Assembly (NCBI RefSeq): GCF_016583625.1
Contig: NZ_NRRN01000013.1
Location: 1-64,000 of the forward strand
Reading direction: 5' to 3'
DNA length: 64,000 nucleotides
Source: Halorhodospira abdelmalekii
Lineage (GTDB): Bacteria > Pseudomonadota > Gammaproteobacteria > Nitrococcales > Halorhodospiraceae
Part shown: in pieces, positions 27,618 to 35,914 of the stretch
Layout of the letters: every line of letters starts with the position of its first letter
Position numbering within the stretch: the first letter of the stretch is position 1
The notes under the pieces: generated by a model
Database searches by the model: none
The model's input: the letters and a program-made list of their open reading frames with translations, nothing else
Told to the model about the DNA's origin: nothing
Program-made: the position numbers and the translations under genes

Positions 27618-28286
27618 TCAGGCGATTCGCCCATGGGCGATCCAGTGCCGATCGCTGGTGCGCTCGACCTGCAGGGAGGGCAATAGTGCCGCTGCCGCGA
27701 GCTGATCGGTGACCTCTTGCGGCGTAAAGGCAGCGAGCAGGGAGTTAAAGAAGTCGCGGCGCAGTACCGGCGGCTCGGTGGCCGCGTAGGTATCGACAAT
27801 CGACTCCGCCTCGGTGCGGCTTGCTGGACGGGCCAGATCCATGACCAGCACAGCCGCCCCGGGGCGGGCGTGTTGTCGAATGCACTGCCAAAAGGGTGCC
27901 GGATCGTGCAGGTGGTGCAGCAGGCTGTTGCTGATTACGGCATCGTACGCAGCAGGCGGCAACTCGAGCGTTTGCAGGGTGGCGCAGACGAGATGGATGC
28001 GCTCACGGCACGTCCCGCGCTCTCGATCAAGGGCGTGTTGCGCAAGCTCGATCATGGCCGGTGCGCCATCTACGGCGGTGATATGCAGCTGCGGACAGCT
28101 GCGGGCAAAACGCAGCGGAATATCGGCCGGACCGCAACCGAGATCGAGCATGGTGCCGCGCGGTAGACCGAAGCGCTCTAGAAAGGTCTCGACAAAGCGT
28201 TGATTCGGCTCCTCGAAGTCAGCTCCTGCATAGGCCGCGGCCTGTTGCGTCTCATCCATCAACTCCGGCTCGGGGATGCGTTCCAT
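27618..28286 (-). CDS. class I SAM-dependent methyltransferase
   Basis: The SAM-binding core is clear: MLDLGCGPADIPLRFA (motif I), an acidic end of beta-2 (ITAVDGAPAMIELA) and YDAVISNSLLHHLHDP (motif IV region). At 222 residues it is a simple methyltransferase without a recognisable substrate domain; the YDAVISNSLLHH pattern is common in UbiE-like small-molecule methyltransferases. It is convergent with cusA and shares its strand with the recombinase gene upstream, but 111 bases separate them. Substrate unknown. Confidence 0.85.
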   Translation of the reverse strand: MERIPEPELMDETQQAAAYAGADFEEPNQRFVETFLERFGLPRGTMLDLGCGPADIPLRFARSCPQLHITAVDGAPAMIELAQHALDRERGTCRERIHLVCATLQTLELPPAAYDAVISNSLLHHLHDPAPFWQCIRQHARPGAAVLVMDLARPASRTEAESIVDTYAATEPPVLRRDFFNSLLAAFTPQEVTDQLAAAALLPSLQVERTSDRHWIAHGRIA

Positions 28287-28397
28287 AGGGCAGTTCTCCA
28301 GCGTGGTGTTTGCGGGCGGGGCGCACTCGCTAACCGCCGCCGAGCGTCCCAGACTAGCGCACGCAGCGGGGAACGCAAACGAGAAGAGCAGGGCAGA

Positions 28398-29690
28398 TCA
28401 CCGCCGCACCTCGGCGTGAGGAGGGAGCGTAAGGTCTTCGGTCGCAACGTAGGTATGCAGTAAAATCGGGCTGCGCAGTCGGGCCAGGCGCAGCAGCTCA
28501 TCGGGGGGGATCGAGGTGATCTGATGGCTGATCCCGCTGTGTCGCAGCCAGTGGGTCGAGGCCGAGTCGAGGCGGCGGGCCCAGACTGGATCGGTCTCAC
28601 GCATCGCCGCGGCCGCCTCACGACAGACTTGCTTGACGATATAGTGAGCCGCCTTCCGGTGGAGCGGCCGCCAGCCGTCGCGCTGCGGGTAGAGGCTGAC
28701 GACCATCGGTGTATTCTCATCAGGCGCCGGATAACGGGCCAAGCCTAGGTGCTCGCGATAGTCGCCCAACGCCTCAATGAGGGTCTCGGGAATAGGGACG
28801 TACTCAGGCGGTGACTTAGGGTGGCGGTATTTGCCGACGACCTTCCACCACCACTGCCGGGAGCCATCCGCCTCGGTGCGATAGAAGAGCGCGCCTTGCC
28901 TGCAGTCGATCAACTCGCTAGCGCGGGCGAGCAGGGTATAGAGGGCGGAGAAGACCCAGCGAGCGCGCTGATAGCGCGCCTCCTCGATCGGCGTTTGACG
29001 CGGCATGCGCGTCTCGATGTGCTCTAACACATAGGCCCAGAGTTGCTGCGGGAGATAGCGCTCTTGGCGCGGATACTGCCCCGTGATGGTGTAGCGGGCC
29101 TGCGAGGCCACGACCGGGTTGCGCAGCAAATAGCCCTGTTCAACGAGCCACTGATAGAGCCGCTGCACGATGCTTACGGCACTGCGCGCAGCGCGATCGG
29201 AGAGCAGACCGATAAAGGGGCGCCAGTGGGGGGAGGTGCGCGGGTAGCGCTGATTGGCGTACCAGTGCGCCCAGCGGGTTGGGTCGTGCAGCACCTCATC
29301 GTAGAGTGTTAGATCGTCGGGTTCGGCCTCACTCAGGGCGCGATCCCGCTCCAAGCCGAGCCAGAGCAAGAAACGCTCGATCTCTTTACGATACGCCTGC
29401 ACAGTGTTGGTGTTGTGTGCGTGCTGGGAGAGAAAGCGGGCCACCGCCTCCAGGTCGTTGCTGCAACCGGCGAGTTGGCCCTTGCCCGCAGCGACCCACT
29501 CGCCATCTCCGCCCAGCGGGATCGGGCCAAACCCACCTGGATGCGGGGTAGGGCAGCGCTGTGCATCCCAGCTGGCCTGTGCCCAAGGGAAAAAGCCGTA
29601 GCCGGCCGGCGGCTGCGAGCGGCCGGAGAACGCTTGGCAAGCCGTGTTGCCCGTATCGTTCGTGCTGTGATCACTCTGCGGATCCGTCAT
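28398..29690 (-). CDS. orphan tyrosine recombinase / phage-integrase family protein
   Basis: The 430-residue protein has an N-terminal SAM-like core-binding domain (about residues 80-190, NTVQAYRKEIERFLLWLG) and a C-terminal catalytic domain. Visible catalytic residues are Arg in LLARASELIDC, Lys in GKYRHPKSPPEY, His-x2-Arg in STHWLRHSG (about 380-383) and the nucleophile Tyr in LLHTYVATE (about 414). The usual second His/Trp nine residues before Tyr is not obvious (Leu/Arg there). It is too long for XerC/XerD (about 300). No att duplication, cargo or phage genes were seen, so it looks like a resident orphan. It lies 2 kb from dif. Confidence 0.85.
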   Translation of the reverse strand: MTDPQSDHSTNDTGNTACQAFSGRSQPPAGYGFFPWAQASWDAQRCPTPHPGGFGPIPLGGDGEWVAAGKGQLAGCSNDLEAVARFLSQHAHNTNTVQAYRKEIERFLLWLGLERDRALSEAEPDDLTLYDEVLHDPTRWAHWYANQRYPRTSPHWRPFIGLLSDRAARSAVSIVQRLYQWLVEQGYLLRNPVVASQARYTITGQYPRQERYLPQQLWAYVLEHIETRMPRQTPIEEARYQRARWVFSALYTLLARASELIDCRQGALFYRTEADGSRQWWWKVVGKYRHPKSPPEYVPIPETLIEALGDYREHLGLARYPAPDENTPMVVSLYPQRDGWRPLHRKAAHYIVKQVCREAAAAMRETDPVWARRLDSASTHWLRHSGISHQITSIPPDELLRLARLRSPILLHTYVATEDLTLPPHAEVRR

Positions 29691-29797
29691 GGCCCCCTGC
29701 CCGTGGCTCTCTGCTGCCTTTATCTATGCGCATTCTAGCACTCATCCGCTCAGCAAGGAGAAGATGTATCTTCTGTGCGGCCTTGAGGAATGGGGTT

Positions 29798-29824
29798 TTG
29801 TCAATTCTGGAAAAGGTCTATACT
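29798..29824 (+). promoter_or_regulatory. possible sigma-70 promoter of the PAS-protein gene
   Basis: TTGTCA and TATACT are separated by 15 bases, a short spacing, in an AT-richer stretch 100 bases before the gene. A GC-rich hairpin (stem 29877-29883 with 29888-29894, loop GCTC) follows in the leader, and could affect translation. Confidence 0.35.
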
Positions 29825-29921
29825 TCAAGCATAAAAATTCGATCATGAGCGTTGAGGTTTTTTGAAGGCTGACAGCCCCCCGGGCTCCCGGGGGCGTGAG
29901 TGTGTAGCCCCGACCGGGGGT

Positions 29922-31604
29922 ATGAGCATGAAAAGAAAGACTAAAACGGACTCCGATGTGTTGTATCAATCCCTACTGACTTGTCACCCCGAGGGTGTCT
30001 GCACACTCGATCTGGAAGGGCGGTTCACCTACCTCAACCCCGCCGCTTGCGATTTGCTCGGCCATGAGAGCGCAGAATCACTGCTCGGGCATGCGGTTAG
30101 TGAGGTGATCTGCACCCGGAAGCAGTGTCGAGCTTGCCCTATGGAGTTCCAAGACCACTCGCTGGTGGCGGCCCTGATCGCTGGAAAGATCCCCCGTGGT
30201 TACGAGGAGGTTTGCGTCCACCGTTCTGATGGATCGACCTTCCCGGCCGCAATCAATATCGCTGCACTACGAACCGGCGAGGGTGAGCCGGCGATCGGTT
30301 TGGTCCTCTCGTTGCGCGATATCACCGAGCAGCGCAAGCAGGAGACGGCGCTGCGCCATCGTGAACAGCGATTTGCCCTAGCAATCGAAGCGGCCAACGC
30401 CGCGGTGTGGGAGTTCGACTTGGTCACTGGTGAAGTCCATTTTGGCCCCCGCGGGATCGAGATCTACGGCTGCCCGCCGGGCTCTGCGGTGCCGTTTCAC
30501 GACTATGAGAGTTGGCGCACGCGGATCCACCCGGACGATCTGCTGCGTATTGAGGCCGAGGCACATGCAGCAAGAGAGCAGGGTGTGCCGTGGATTGTCG
30601 ACTATCGCGTCATACGCCCCAATGGCGAGATCCGCCACGTGCGCTCAGCGTGTCAGCAACTCTGCGACGATGACGGGGGGGTGCCGCTGCGTATTGTCGG
30701 CTTCGAGGAGGATCGCACTGCCGAGGTCACCACGCTTGAACGACTCCAACAGCTGGTAGCGATTCTTGACAACACCTCCGATTTTGTCGTCATGCACGGT
30801 CCCGATGGGCGACTGGTCTTTATGAACGCCGCGGGTCGGCGTGTTGTTGGTCTACCCGACGAGCCTTTCCTGGGGGCGCCCGCTACAACGACCCCCTACG
30901 GTGTTGCCCCTGGTGCAGTCGGTGAGGGTGGGCCGCCGGCCTTCACTGTCGAAGAGTCGATTCGGCACTACCATCCGGAGTGGGCGGCTGATCTACTGCT
31001 TAACGAAGCACTGCCAACGGCCATGCGCGACGGTATCTGGCAAGGCGAGACGGCGATTATCGATGCGCAGGGCCGCGAGATTCCCACCTCTCAAGTCATC
31101 ATCCCACATCGCAGTACTCCCTCGGGCGAGTTGACCGAGATTTCAACGATACTGCGCGATATCTCGCAGACAAAGCAGGCTCAGGAAGAACTCGCACTCA
31201 GCGAGCGCCGTTTTCGACAAATCGCCGAGAGTATCCATGAGGTCTTTGGGCTCAGTGACAAAGAGAAGCTCTTATACGTCAACCCGGCCTACGAGACGAT
31301 TTGGGGGCGGTCGACCGAGAGCCTCTACGCCGATCCCTGCAGCTTTTCGGAAGCGATCCACCCCGAAGACCGTGACCAGATCATCGCGGATTTACGGGAG
31401 GCACGTGAGACCCGGAGCGACTTCGATGCGCTTTTCCGGATTATTCGCAGCGACGGTGAAGTGCGCTGGGTGCACATGCAGAGCGTGCCGGTGCGCAATA
31501 ACGACGCCGGGGAGGATGAAGCGGCGGCTAAGGCGCTATTGCGCGCCTCGACGGCGCGCGATATGACCGAGCACGAGGAGCGGCTGCGGGGGCGGCAGAA
31601 GTAA
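29922..31604 (+). CDS. multi-PAS sensory protein without an output domain
   Basis: Four PAS domains fill the protein: about residues 12-145 (GVCTLDLEGRFTYLNPAACD), 150-270 (WEFDLVTGEVHFGPRGIEI), 275-425 (VVMHGPDGRLVFMNAAGRR) and 430-550 (YVNPAYETIWGRS), each with a PAC end (LSLRDITEQRKQ, ISTILRDISQTKQ, TARDMTEHEERL). Translation stops right after the last PAC motif, where a GGDEF, EAL or histidine kinase would be expected. PAS1 contains CTRKQCRAC, a possible metal or Fe-S/redox site. Start chosen at ATG 29922 (or 29928, six bases on) after GGGGG; the open frame reaches back to TTG 29862. It may act by dimerising with a partner, or be truncated. Confidence 0.82.
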   Translation: MSMKRKTKTDSDVLYQSLLTCHPEGVCTLDLEGRFTYLNPAACDLLGHESAESLLGHAVSEVICTRKQCRACPMEFQDHSLVAALIAGKIPRGYEEVCVHRSDGSTFPAAINIAALRTGEGEPAIGLVLSLRDITEQRKQETALRHREQRFALAIEAANAAVWEFDLVTGEVHFGPRGIEIYGCPPGSAVPFHDYESWRTRIHPDDLLRIEAEAHAAREQGVPWIVDYRVIRPNGEIRHVRSACQQLCDDDGGVPLRIVGFEEDRTAEVTTLERLQQLVAILDNTSDFVVMHGPDGRLVFMNAAGRRVVGLPDEPFLGAPATTTPYGVAPGAVGEGGPPAFTVEESIRHYHPEWAADLLLNEALPTAMRDGIWQGETAIIDAQGREIPTSQVIIPHRSTPSGELTEISTILRDISQTKQAQEELALSERRFRQIAESIHEVFGLSDKEKLLYVNPAYETIWGRSTESLYADPCSFSEAIHPEDRDQIIADLREARETRSDFDALFRIIRSDGEVRWVHMQSVPVRNNDAGEDEAAAKALLRASTARDMTEHEERLRGRQK

Positions 31605-31732
31605 CAGCGTCCTGTGGGAGGAGGTGCGGAAGTGCGGCCACAAACTAGAGCAGTGGTCGGCAAGAGTTCAGCGCGAACGGAGACAAGCCGCTCAGTACAG
31701 GAGAAGAAGGCCGCCTCGGCGGCGCGTAGAGA

Positions 31733-31760
31733 ATTTAACATAATATACATTATGCGAAGT
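31733..31760 (-). other. dif: chromosome dimer resolution site dif (XerC/XerD)
   Basis: Read on the minus strand the 28 bp are: XerC arm ACTTCGCATAA (31760-31750), central hexamer TGTATA (31749-31744), XerD arm TTATGTTAAAT (31743-31733). The central hexamer and XerD arm equal those of E. coli dif as I remember them, and the XerC arm has the usual GCATAA core. It is intergenic, between the convergent PAS-protein and SDR genes, as expected for a terminus site. XerC and XerD are not in this window. The remaining bases of the 31605-31903 gap hold no gene that I can support. Confidence 0.88.
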
Positions 31761-31903
31761 AGGAGGGCGGCCGGAGGGCACGGAGTTGTGACTCTCAGTA
31801 CGCCTTCGGCGCCCTTTGACGCCGCTGGTTCATCTTCACCATGTCGGGCACGGCTTCATGTTCGGGGGCTACCAGACCGGAACACGGCCGGCTGAATTAT
31901 GAC

Positions 31904-32686
31904 TTACTGTGTGGCCCGCCGAGTCTCCTGCCATCGGGTTTGCTGCTCCTCATCGGCGATGTTCCACTCATGCTCGATAAACTGCTTATCGCCAGTCTCC
32001 AGCAGTGCCCAAAGAACGAAGTCAGCCGCTTTCTCTGGAGCATGTAACTGCCCACGCTCTTTGAGCTTGATAAAGCGCTCGACCTCCGGGAACTGCTCCG
32101 AGGTCTGCTGCCGGATCAGCTCTTGCATGGGCGTATCGACGACGCCGGGGCGAACCGAGCCTACAAGCACTCCGTGGGGTCGCAGTTCATCCCGCAAGGT
32201 CTCGTAGATCATGAACAGCGCTGCCTTGCTTGCACAGTAGGCGCCCCAGCCGGCGACCGGTCGATGGGCTGCCCCGGATGAGATCTGCAGGATACGGCTC
32301 CCCGGCTGCATCGCTGGCAGCAGACTCTGAGTCAGAAAGAGCGCAGCCTCTACGTTCGTTGCAAAGGCGTGCCGCCAGGCTGTTAAATCGACCGCATGCA
32401 GCGGCCCGACCGGTTCCAACACGCCGGCGTTGTGGATCACCGCGCGCACCTTACAGCCTTCCGGCACCGCGGCGGCCACCTGTGCGCGTCCTTCTTCGGT
32501 GCTCAGGTCAGCGCGCTGTGCAATGACCCGGTCGGGAGCCAGTGCTGCGGTCTCTTCAAGCGGCGTCTGACGGCGGCCAGCGATGAGCACCCGAGCGCCC
32601 TGCTCAAGCAGCCCTTCAGTGAGGGCGCGACCGAGCCCGCTGCCACCACCGGTGACGACCGCAATCTCATGCTCCTGCCACTTCAT
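31904..32686 (-). CDS. short-chain dehydrogenase/reductase
   Basis: Classical SDR layout: NAD(P)-binding TGGGSGLGRAL (residues 11-21), the Arg-Arg after beta-2 (IAGRRQ) hinting at NADPH, NNAG-equivalent IHNAG, catalytic Ser (QISSGAAH), and Tyr-x3-Lys in AYCASKAAL. At 260 residues the length is standard. GGAGGAG two bases before the ATG at 32686 supports the start, though it is close; the frame is open further upstream. The sequence style recalls sepiapterin/benzil-reductase-like SDRs. Substrate unknown. The 3' end faces the dif site. Confidence 0.88.
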   Translation of the reverse strand: MKWQEHEIAVVTGGGSGLGRALTEGLLEQGARVLIAGRRQTPLEETAALAPDRVIAQRADLSTEEGRAQVAAAVPEGCKVRAVIHNAGVLEPVGPLHAVDLTAWRHAFATNVEAALFLTQSLLPAMQPGSRILQISSGAAHRPVAGWGAYCASKAALFMIYETLRDELRPHGVLVGSVRPGVVDTPMQELIRQQTSEQFPEVERFIKLKERGQLHAPEKAADFVLWALLETGDKQFIEHEWNIADEEQQTRWQETRRATQ

Positions 32687-32846
32687 AGCTCCTCCGCCAA
32701 AAAAATCTCCCAATCGTGAATACAATATCACCCCTGCAGCGCCCCGGGGAGGCTCTTCCTTTAGCGTGGGTCGAGGAGGATAGCGCCAACTGCGTGGCAG
32801 TCGTACAATGAGCGGGCGTAAAACTGGCGAATATCAAAAAAACTGC

Positions 32847-32868
32847 GCCGTACGGCTATCACTATAAA
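32847..32868 (+). promoter_or_regulatory. possible promoter/operator of the acyl-CoA synthetase gene
   Basis: TATAAA (32863-32868) could be a -10 box in an AT-rich stretch 38 bases before the ATG. A perfect 10-bp palindrome, GCCGTACGGC (32847-32856), lies in the spacer position. No good -35 is seen, so activator dependence is possible. Confidence 0.35.
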
Positions 32869-32905
32869 ATCATCTTAATAGTCATCGCACACGGAGGGAG
32901 GAGCC

Positions 32906-34816
32906 ATGGCATATCAAGAGGTCTACCAGGAGTCGATCCGCGATCCCGAGGGCTTCTGGAGACGCCAGGCCGAGCGCCTTGTCTGGCACGAGCCGCCGCA
33001 ACAGATCCTGAGCCAGGATGAAAACGGATTCTACCACTGGTTCAAGGGCGGAAAGCTCAACGTCGCTTACTTGGCGCTCGATGCCCACGTCGATGCCGGT
33101 CGCGGCGAGCAGACCGCCATCTTCTACGACTCCCCGGTCAGTCAAACTAAAACCAGCTTCTCCTACCGTCAATTGCGTGATGAAGTCGCCAAAGCGGCCG
33201 GTATGTTGCGCGATCTGGGGGTCGCTAAGGGCGACCGCGTGGTCATTTACATGCCGATGATTCCCGAGGCAGTGATCTCAATGCTCGCCTGCGCCCGCCT
33301 CGGCGCTGTTCACTCGGTGGTCTTCGGCGGCTTCGCAGCTAACGAGTTGGCGGTACGCATCGACGACGCCGCTCCGAAGGTCGTGCTGAGCGCCAGTTGC
33401 GGGATCGAATTTGAGCGCGTTATCCCCTATCAGCCACTGGTCAACGAGGCGCTCAAGCGTGCCCACCACCAGCCCGAGCACGTCGTCTACGTCGCCCGCC
33501 CGCAGGCCGAAGTCGAGCTGCAGGCGGGGCGCGATCTCGATTGGCACGAGCAGGTGCAAGCCGCCACGCCGGCCGATGCAGTACCGGTTGATGCCACCGA
33601 TCCGCTCTACATCCTCTACACCTCGGGGACGACCGGCAAACCGAAAGGCGTCGTGCGCGAAGGCGGTGGCTACGCCGTAGCCCTCAACTGGAGCATGGAG
33701 GCGATCTACGATCTACATCCCGGCGAGGTCTTTTGGACCGCCTCCGATGTCGGCTGGGTGGTCGGTCACTCTTACATCGTCTACGCGCCACTCATTCGCG
33801 GCTGTACCAGCGTCGTCTACGAGGGTAAGCCGGTACGCACACCCGATGCCGGAGCCTTCTGGCGGGTGATCTCCGAGTACGGCGCCAAGGCCTTCTTCAC
33901 CGCACCGACCGCCTTCCGCGCCGTCAAGAAGGAGGACCCCGAGGCGAAGCACCTCGCCCACTACGACATCTCCTGCCTGAAGAACGTCTTCGTCGCTGGT
34001 GAACGGCTCGATCCACCGACCTACGAGTGGCTGGCCGATACCCTGCAGCGGCCGATCATCGATCACTGGTGGCAGACCGAGACCGGCTGGCCGATCGTCG
34101 CTAACCCGATGGGAATTGAACCGCAGCCCGTTAAAAGCGGCTCGGCCACCCTGCCGGTTGCCGGCTACGATATCCGCGTCCTCGACGATGCCGGCCAGGA
34201 TCTCCCGGCGCGCGAACAAGGCAACCTGGCCATCAAACTTCCCCTGCCGCCGGGCTGCTTGCCGACGCTTTGGAATGATGATGCGCGCTTTCGTAAGTCG
34301 TACCTGGAGCGCTTCCCGGGGTTCTACGACACCTCTGATGGCGGCTTTATCGATGAGGAGGGCTACGTCTTCATCATGGGCCGGGTCGATGATGTTATCA
34401 ACGTCGCTGGACACCGCTTGTCGACGGGTGAAATGGAAGAGGTCATCGGCGATCACGCGGCGGTCGCTGAGTGTGCGGTCGTCGGCATCCACGATGAGCT
34501 CAAAGGCGAGCTGCCGGTCGCCTTCGTCGTTCTCAAAGACGGCGCAGAGATCGAACAGGAGCAGCTTGAGAAGGAGCTCGTTAAACGGATCCGCGATGAG
34601 ATCGGCGCGATCGCCGCACTGCGCCAGGTCGCTGTAGTACAGAAACTACCTAAGACCCGCTCTGGGAAGATCTTGCGTAAGAGCATTCGCACCCTGGCTA
34701 AAGAGGCGCGCGACGAGGTGCCGACGCCGTCGACGATCGACGATCCGGGCAGTCTTGATGAGATCGTCGATGCCATGCGCAACCACCGCATCGGGCGCTA
34801 CGCCGATCCCAGCTGA
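32906..34816 (+). CDS. prpE: propionyl-CoA synthetase (AMP-forming acyl-CoA ligase)
   Basis: A 636-residue ANL-family enzyme that activates a short-chain acid with ATP and CoA through an acyl-AMP. Motifs: P-loop-like LYTSGTTGKPKGVV, WWQTETGWPI (the PrpE form of the A5 motif), GRVDDVINVAGHRLSTGEME (A8 hinge) and the catalytic Lys in TRSGKILRKSIR near residue 590. The HWWQTETGWPI segment favours propionate (PrpE/ACSS3-like) over acetate (Acs), but acetate activity is possible. GGAGGAG precedes the ATG. No prpBCD genes are adjacent, so it acts as a single-gene unit, perhaps in propionate or acetate assimilation. Confidence 0.9.
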   Translation: MAYQEVYQESIRDPEGFWRRQAERLVWHEPPQQILSQDENGFYHWFKGGKLNVAYLALDAHVDAGRGEQTAIFYDSPVSQTKTSFSYRQLRDEVAKAAGMLRDLGVAKGDRVVIYMPMIPEAVISMLACARLGAVHSVVFGGFAANELAVRIDDAAPKVVLSASCGIEFERVIPYQPLVNEALKRAHHQPEHVVYVARPQAEVELQAGRDLDWHEQVQAATPADAVPVDATDPLYILYTSGTTGKPKGVVREGGGYAVALNWSMEAIYDLHPGEVFWTASDVGWVVGHSYIVYAPLIRGCTSVVYEGKPVRTPDAGAFWRVISEYGAKAFFTAPTAFRAVKKEDPEAKHLAHYDISCLKNVFVAGERLDPPTYEWLADTLQRPIIDHWWQTETGWPIVANPMGIEPQPVKSGSATLPVAGYDIRVLDDAGQDLPAREQGNLAIKLPLPPGCLPTLWNDDARFRKSYLERFPGFYDTSDGGFIDEEGYVFIMGRVDDVINVAGHRLSTGEMEEVIGDHAAVAECAVVGIHDELKGELPVAFVVLKDGAEIEQEQLEKELVKRIRDEIGAIAALRQVAVVQKLPKTRSGKILRKSIRTLAKEARDEVPTPSTIDDPGSLDEIVDAMRNHRIGRYADPS

Positions 34817-34833
34817 GGGGGGCACCCCCCCTC
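34815..34833 (+). terminator. strong hairpin at the prpE stop codon
   Basis: GAGGGGGG pairs with CCCCCCTC across a three-base loop. The stem overlaps the stop codon. No T-run follows, so termination strength is uncertain. Confidence 0.45.
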
Positions 34834-34870
34834 GGAGGGATCCCCGGAGGGACTGATGGGGAGGGCGGAG

Positions 34871-34912
34871 AATCTGACGTCCTCCCTTCCCTGAAAGAAG
34901 GGGATTTCTATG
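34871..34912. mobile_element. solitary IS200/IS605-type terminal hairpin (remnant or non-autonomous end)
   Basis: The stretch starting AATCTGACGTCC, with stem CCCTTC (34884-34889) and GAAGGG (34897-34902) and ending GGATTTCTATGG, looks like the subterminal palindrome that ends IS200/IS605/IS1341-type elements and the 3' part of tnpB-associated RNA. No tnpA or tnpB is nearby. Recognition is by remembered pattern. Confidence 0.45.
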
Positions 34913-34920
34913 GCGAGATC

Positions 34921-34967
34921 CGGCGGGGATGCTGGCTCCTAGGAGCATTGGCGTCCCCGCCGGCATT
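34921..34967. repeat. REP-like palindrome, dispersed repeat copy 2
   Basis: Outer arms CGGCGGGGA (34921-34929) and TCCCCGCCG (34954-34962) enclose a perfect 12-bp palindrome, GCTCCTAGGAGC (34935-34946). Bases 34934-34967 match 8448-8481 at 27 of 34 positions. It sits between convergent prpE and the MtfA-like gene and may serve as a bidirectional terminator. Confidence 0.6.
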
Positions 34968-34969
34968 CT

Positions 34970-35914
34970 TCAACGGGATCGATGACTCATGCCGCCTCGC
35001 CCGCTCGGCAGTTCCCAACCGTAAAACTGCCGCAGTTGCTCGTGGACCTCGGGAAAGGCGCGACGCAACCGGCGCGGATCGGCAAAATACGTCTCCGATG
35101 CCACCGCGAAGAACTCGCCCGGATCTTCGGCAGCGTAGGGATCGAAGGCCGCGATGCTACTGTTGTCGCGATCACACCGTCGGCCGCAACCATTGCCGCC
35201 ACTGCCATAGCTGCCGTCTAGCGTGCCCAGGCCCTGGCCCAGCGTTGCCCCCTGCCCCTCCAGCAGCCATAAAGACTCATCACGCTCAGCGCCACCCTCG
35301 CCCCCATCTTCGCCTGCCTCTGCCGTCTCGACATAGCGTCCCAAGCGTTCATAGGCCTGTTGAAAGACCCGCGCCCATACCTCGACGGCGAGTGTTGCTG
35401 GCAGCGGCGGCAGCCCATTGACCTCACCCTGCGCCATATCAAGCTTATGGGCACACTCATGCACCACCACGCAGCTGCCCGCCCCCGCCGGCCGCAGTGC
35501 ATCCTCAAGCGAGAGCACCAACGGCCCGCCCTCCCACGCCTCGCCGATGAGCGGACCTTCGAGCAGGTGCACCACCCCATCGTCGTCTACATACTCGTGG
35601 GTTGCAACGAAGCCCGCTGGATAGAGCACCACGCTTCGCCACGGCGCATACCAGTCGAGTCCCAGTTCACGCACCGGGACGACCGCCTGCAGGGCGATTG
35701 ATGCAAGCTGCGCCTCATCGGGCGAGGCGCCGGCCACCCCACTAAAGCTCTTCTCATCGAGAAAGGCGACAGCCAGTGCTTCGAGTTGTCGTCGCTCCTG
35801 CCAGCCAAGGCGTCGCAAGCCAGGCAATGAGGCCTCCGCATAGGACCAAGCCAGAGCAGGTAAATTGCGTCCGCGCGCCAACCGTCGGCGCCGCCAGTTG
35901 CGTAGCCATCCCAT
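34970..35914 (-). CDS. MtfA-like zinc peptidase (DgsA anti-repressor family)
   Basis: The zinc motif HECAHKLD (HExxH, about residue 152) and a downstream glutamate in FFAVASETYF match the MtfA/M90 family, whose E. coli member is a peptidase that binds the glucose-regulator Mlc. The N-terminal RRLARGRNLPALAWS and YPAGFVATHEYVDDDG segments fit too. Unlike the E. coli protein (about 265 residues), this one is 314 residues. It carries an insertion of about 45 residues, acidic then Gly-rich with two Cys (GEDGGEGGAERDE, then GSGGNGCGRRC), between the two zinc-ligand regions. No Mlc gene is nearby, so the partner is unknown. Confidence 0.85.
   Translation of the reverse strand: MGWLRNWRRRRLARGRNLPALAWSYAEASLPGLRRLGWQERRQLEALAVAFLDEKSFSGVAGASPDEAQLASIALQAVVPVRELGLDWYAPWRSVVLYPAGFVATHEYVDDDGVVHLLEGPLIGEAWEGGPLVLSLEDALRPAGAGSCVVVHECAHKLDMAQGEVNGLPPLPATLAVEVWARVFQQAYERLGRYVETAEAGEDGGEGGAERDESLWLLEGQGATLGQGLGTLDGSYGSGGNGCGRRCDRDNSSIAAFDPYAAEDPGEFFAVASETYFADPRRLRRAFPEVHEQLRQFYGWELPSGRGGMSHRSR

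Noticed and set aside
28398-29690. Tyrosine recombinase as XerC or XerD itself
   Set aside because: At 430 residues it is far too long, and the C-terminal motifs do not match the XerC/D pattern around LGH and the Tyr.
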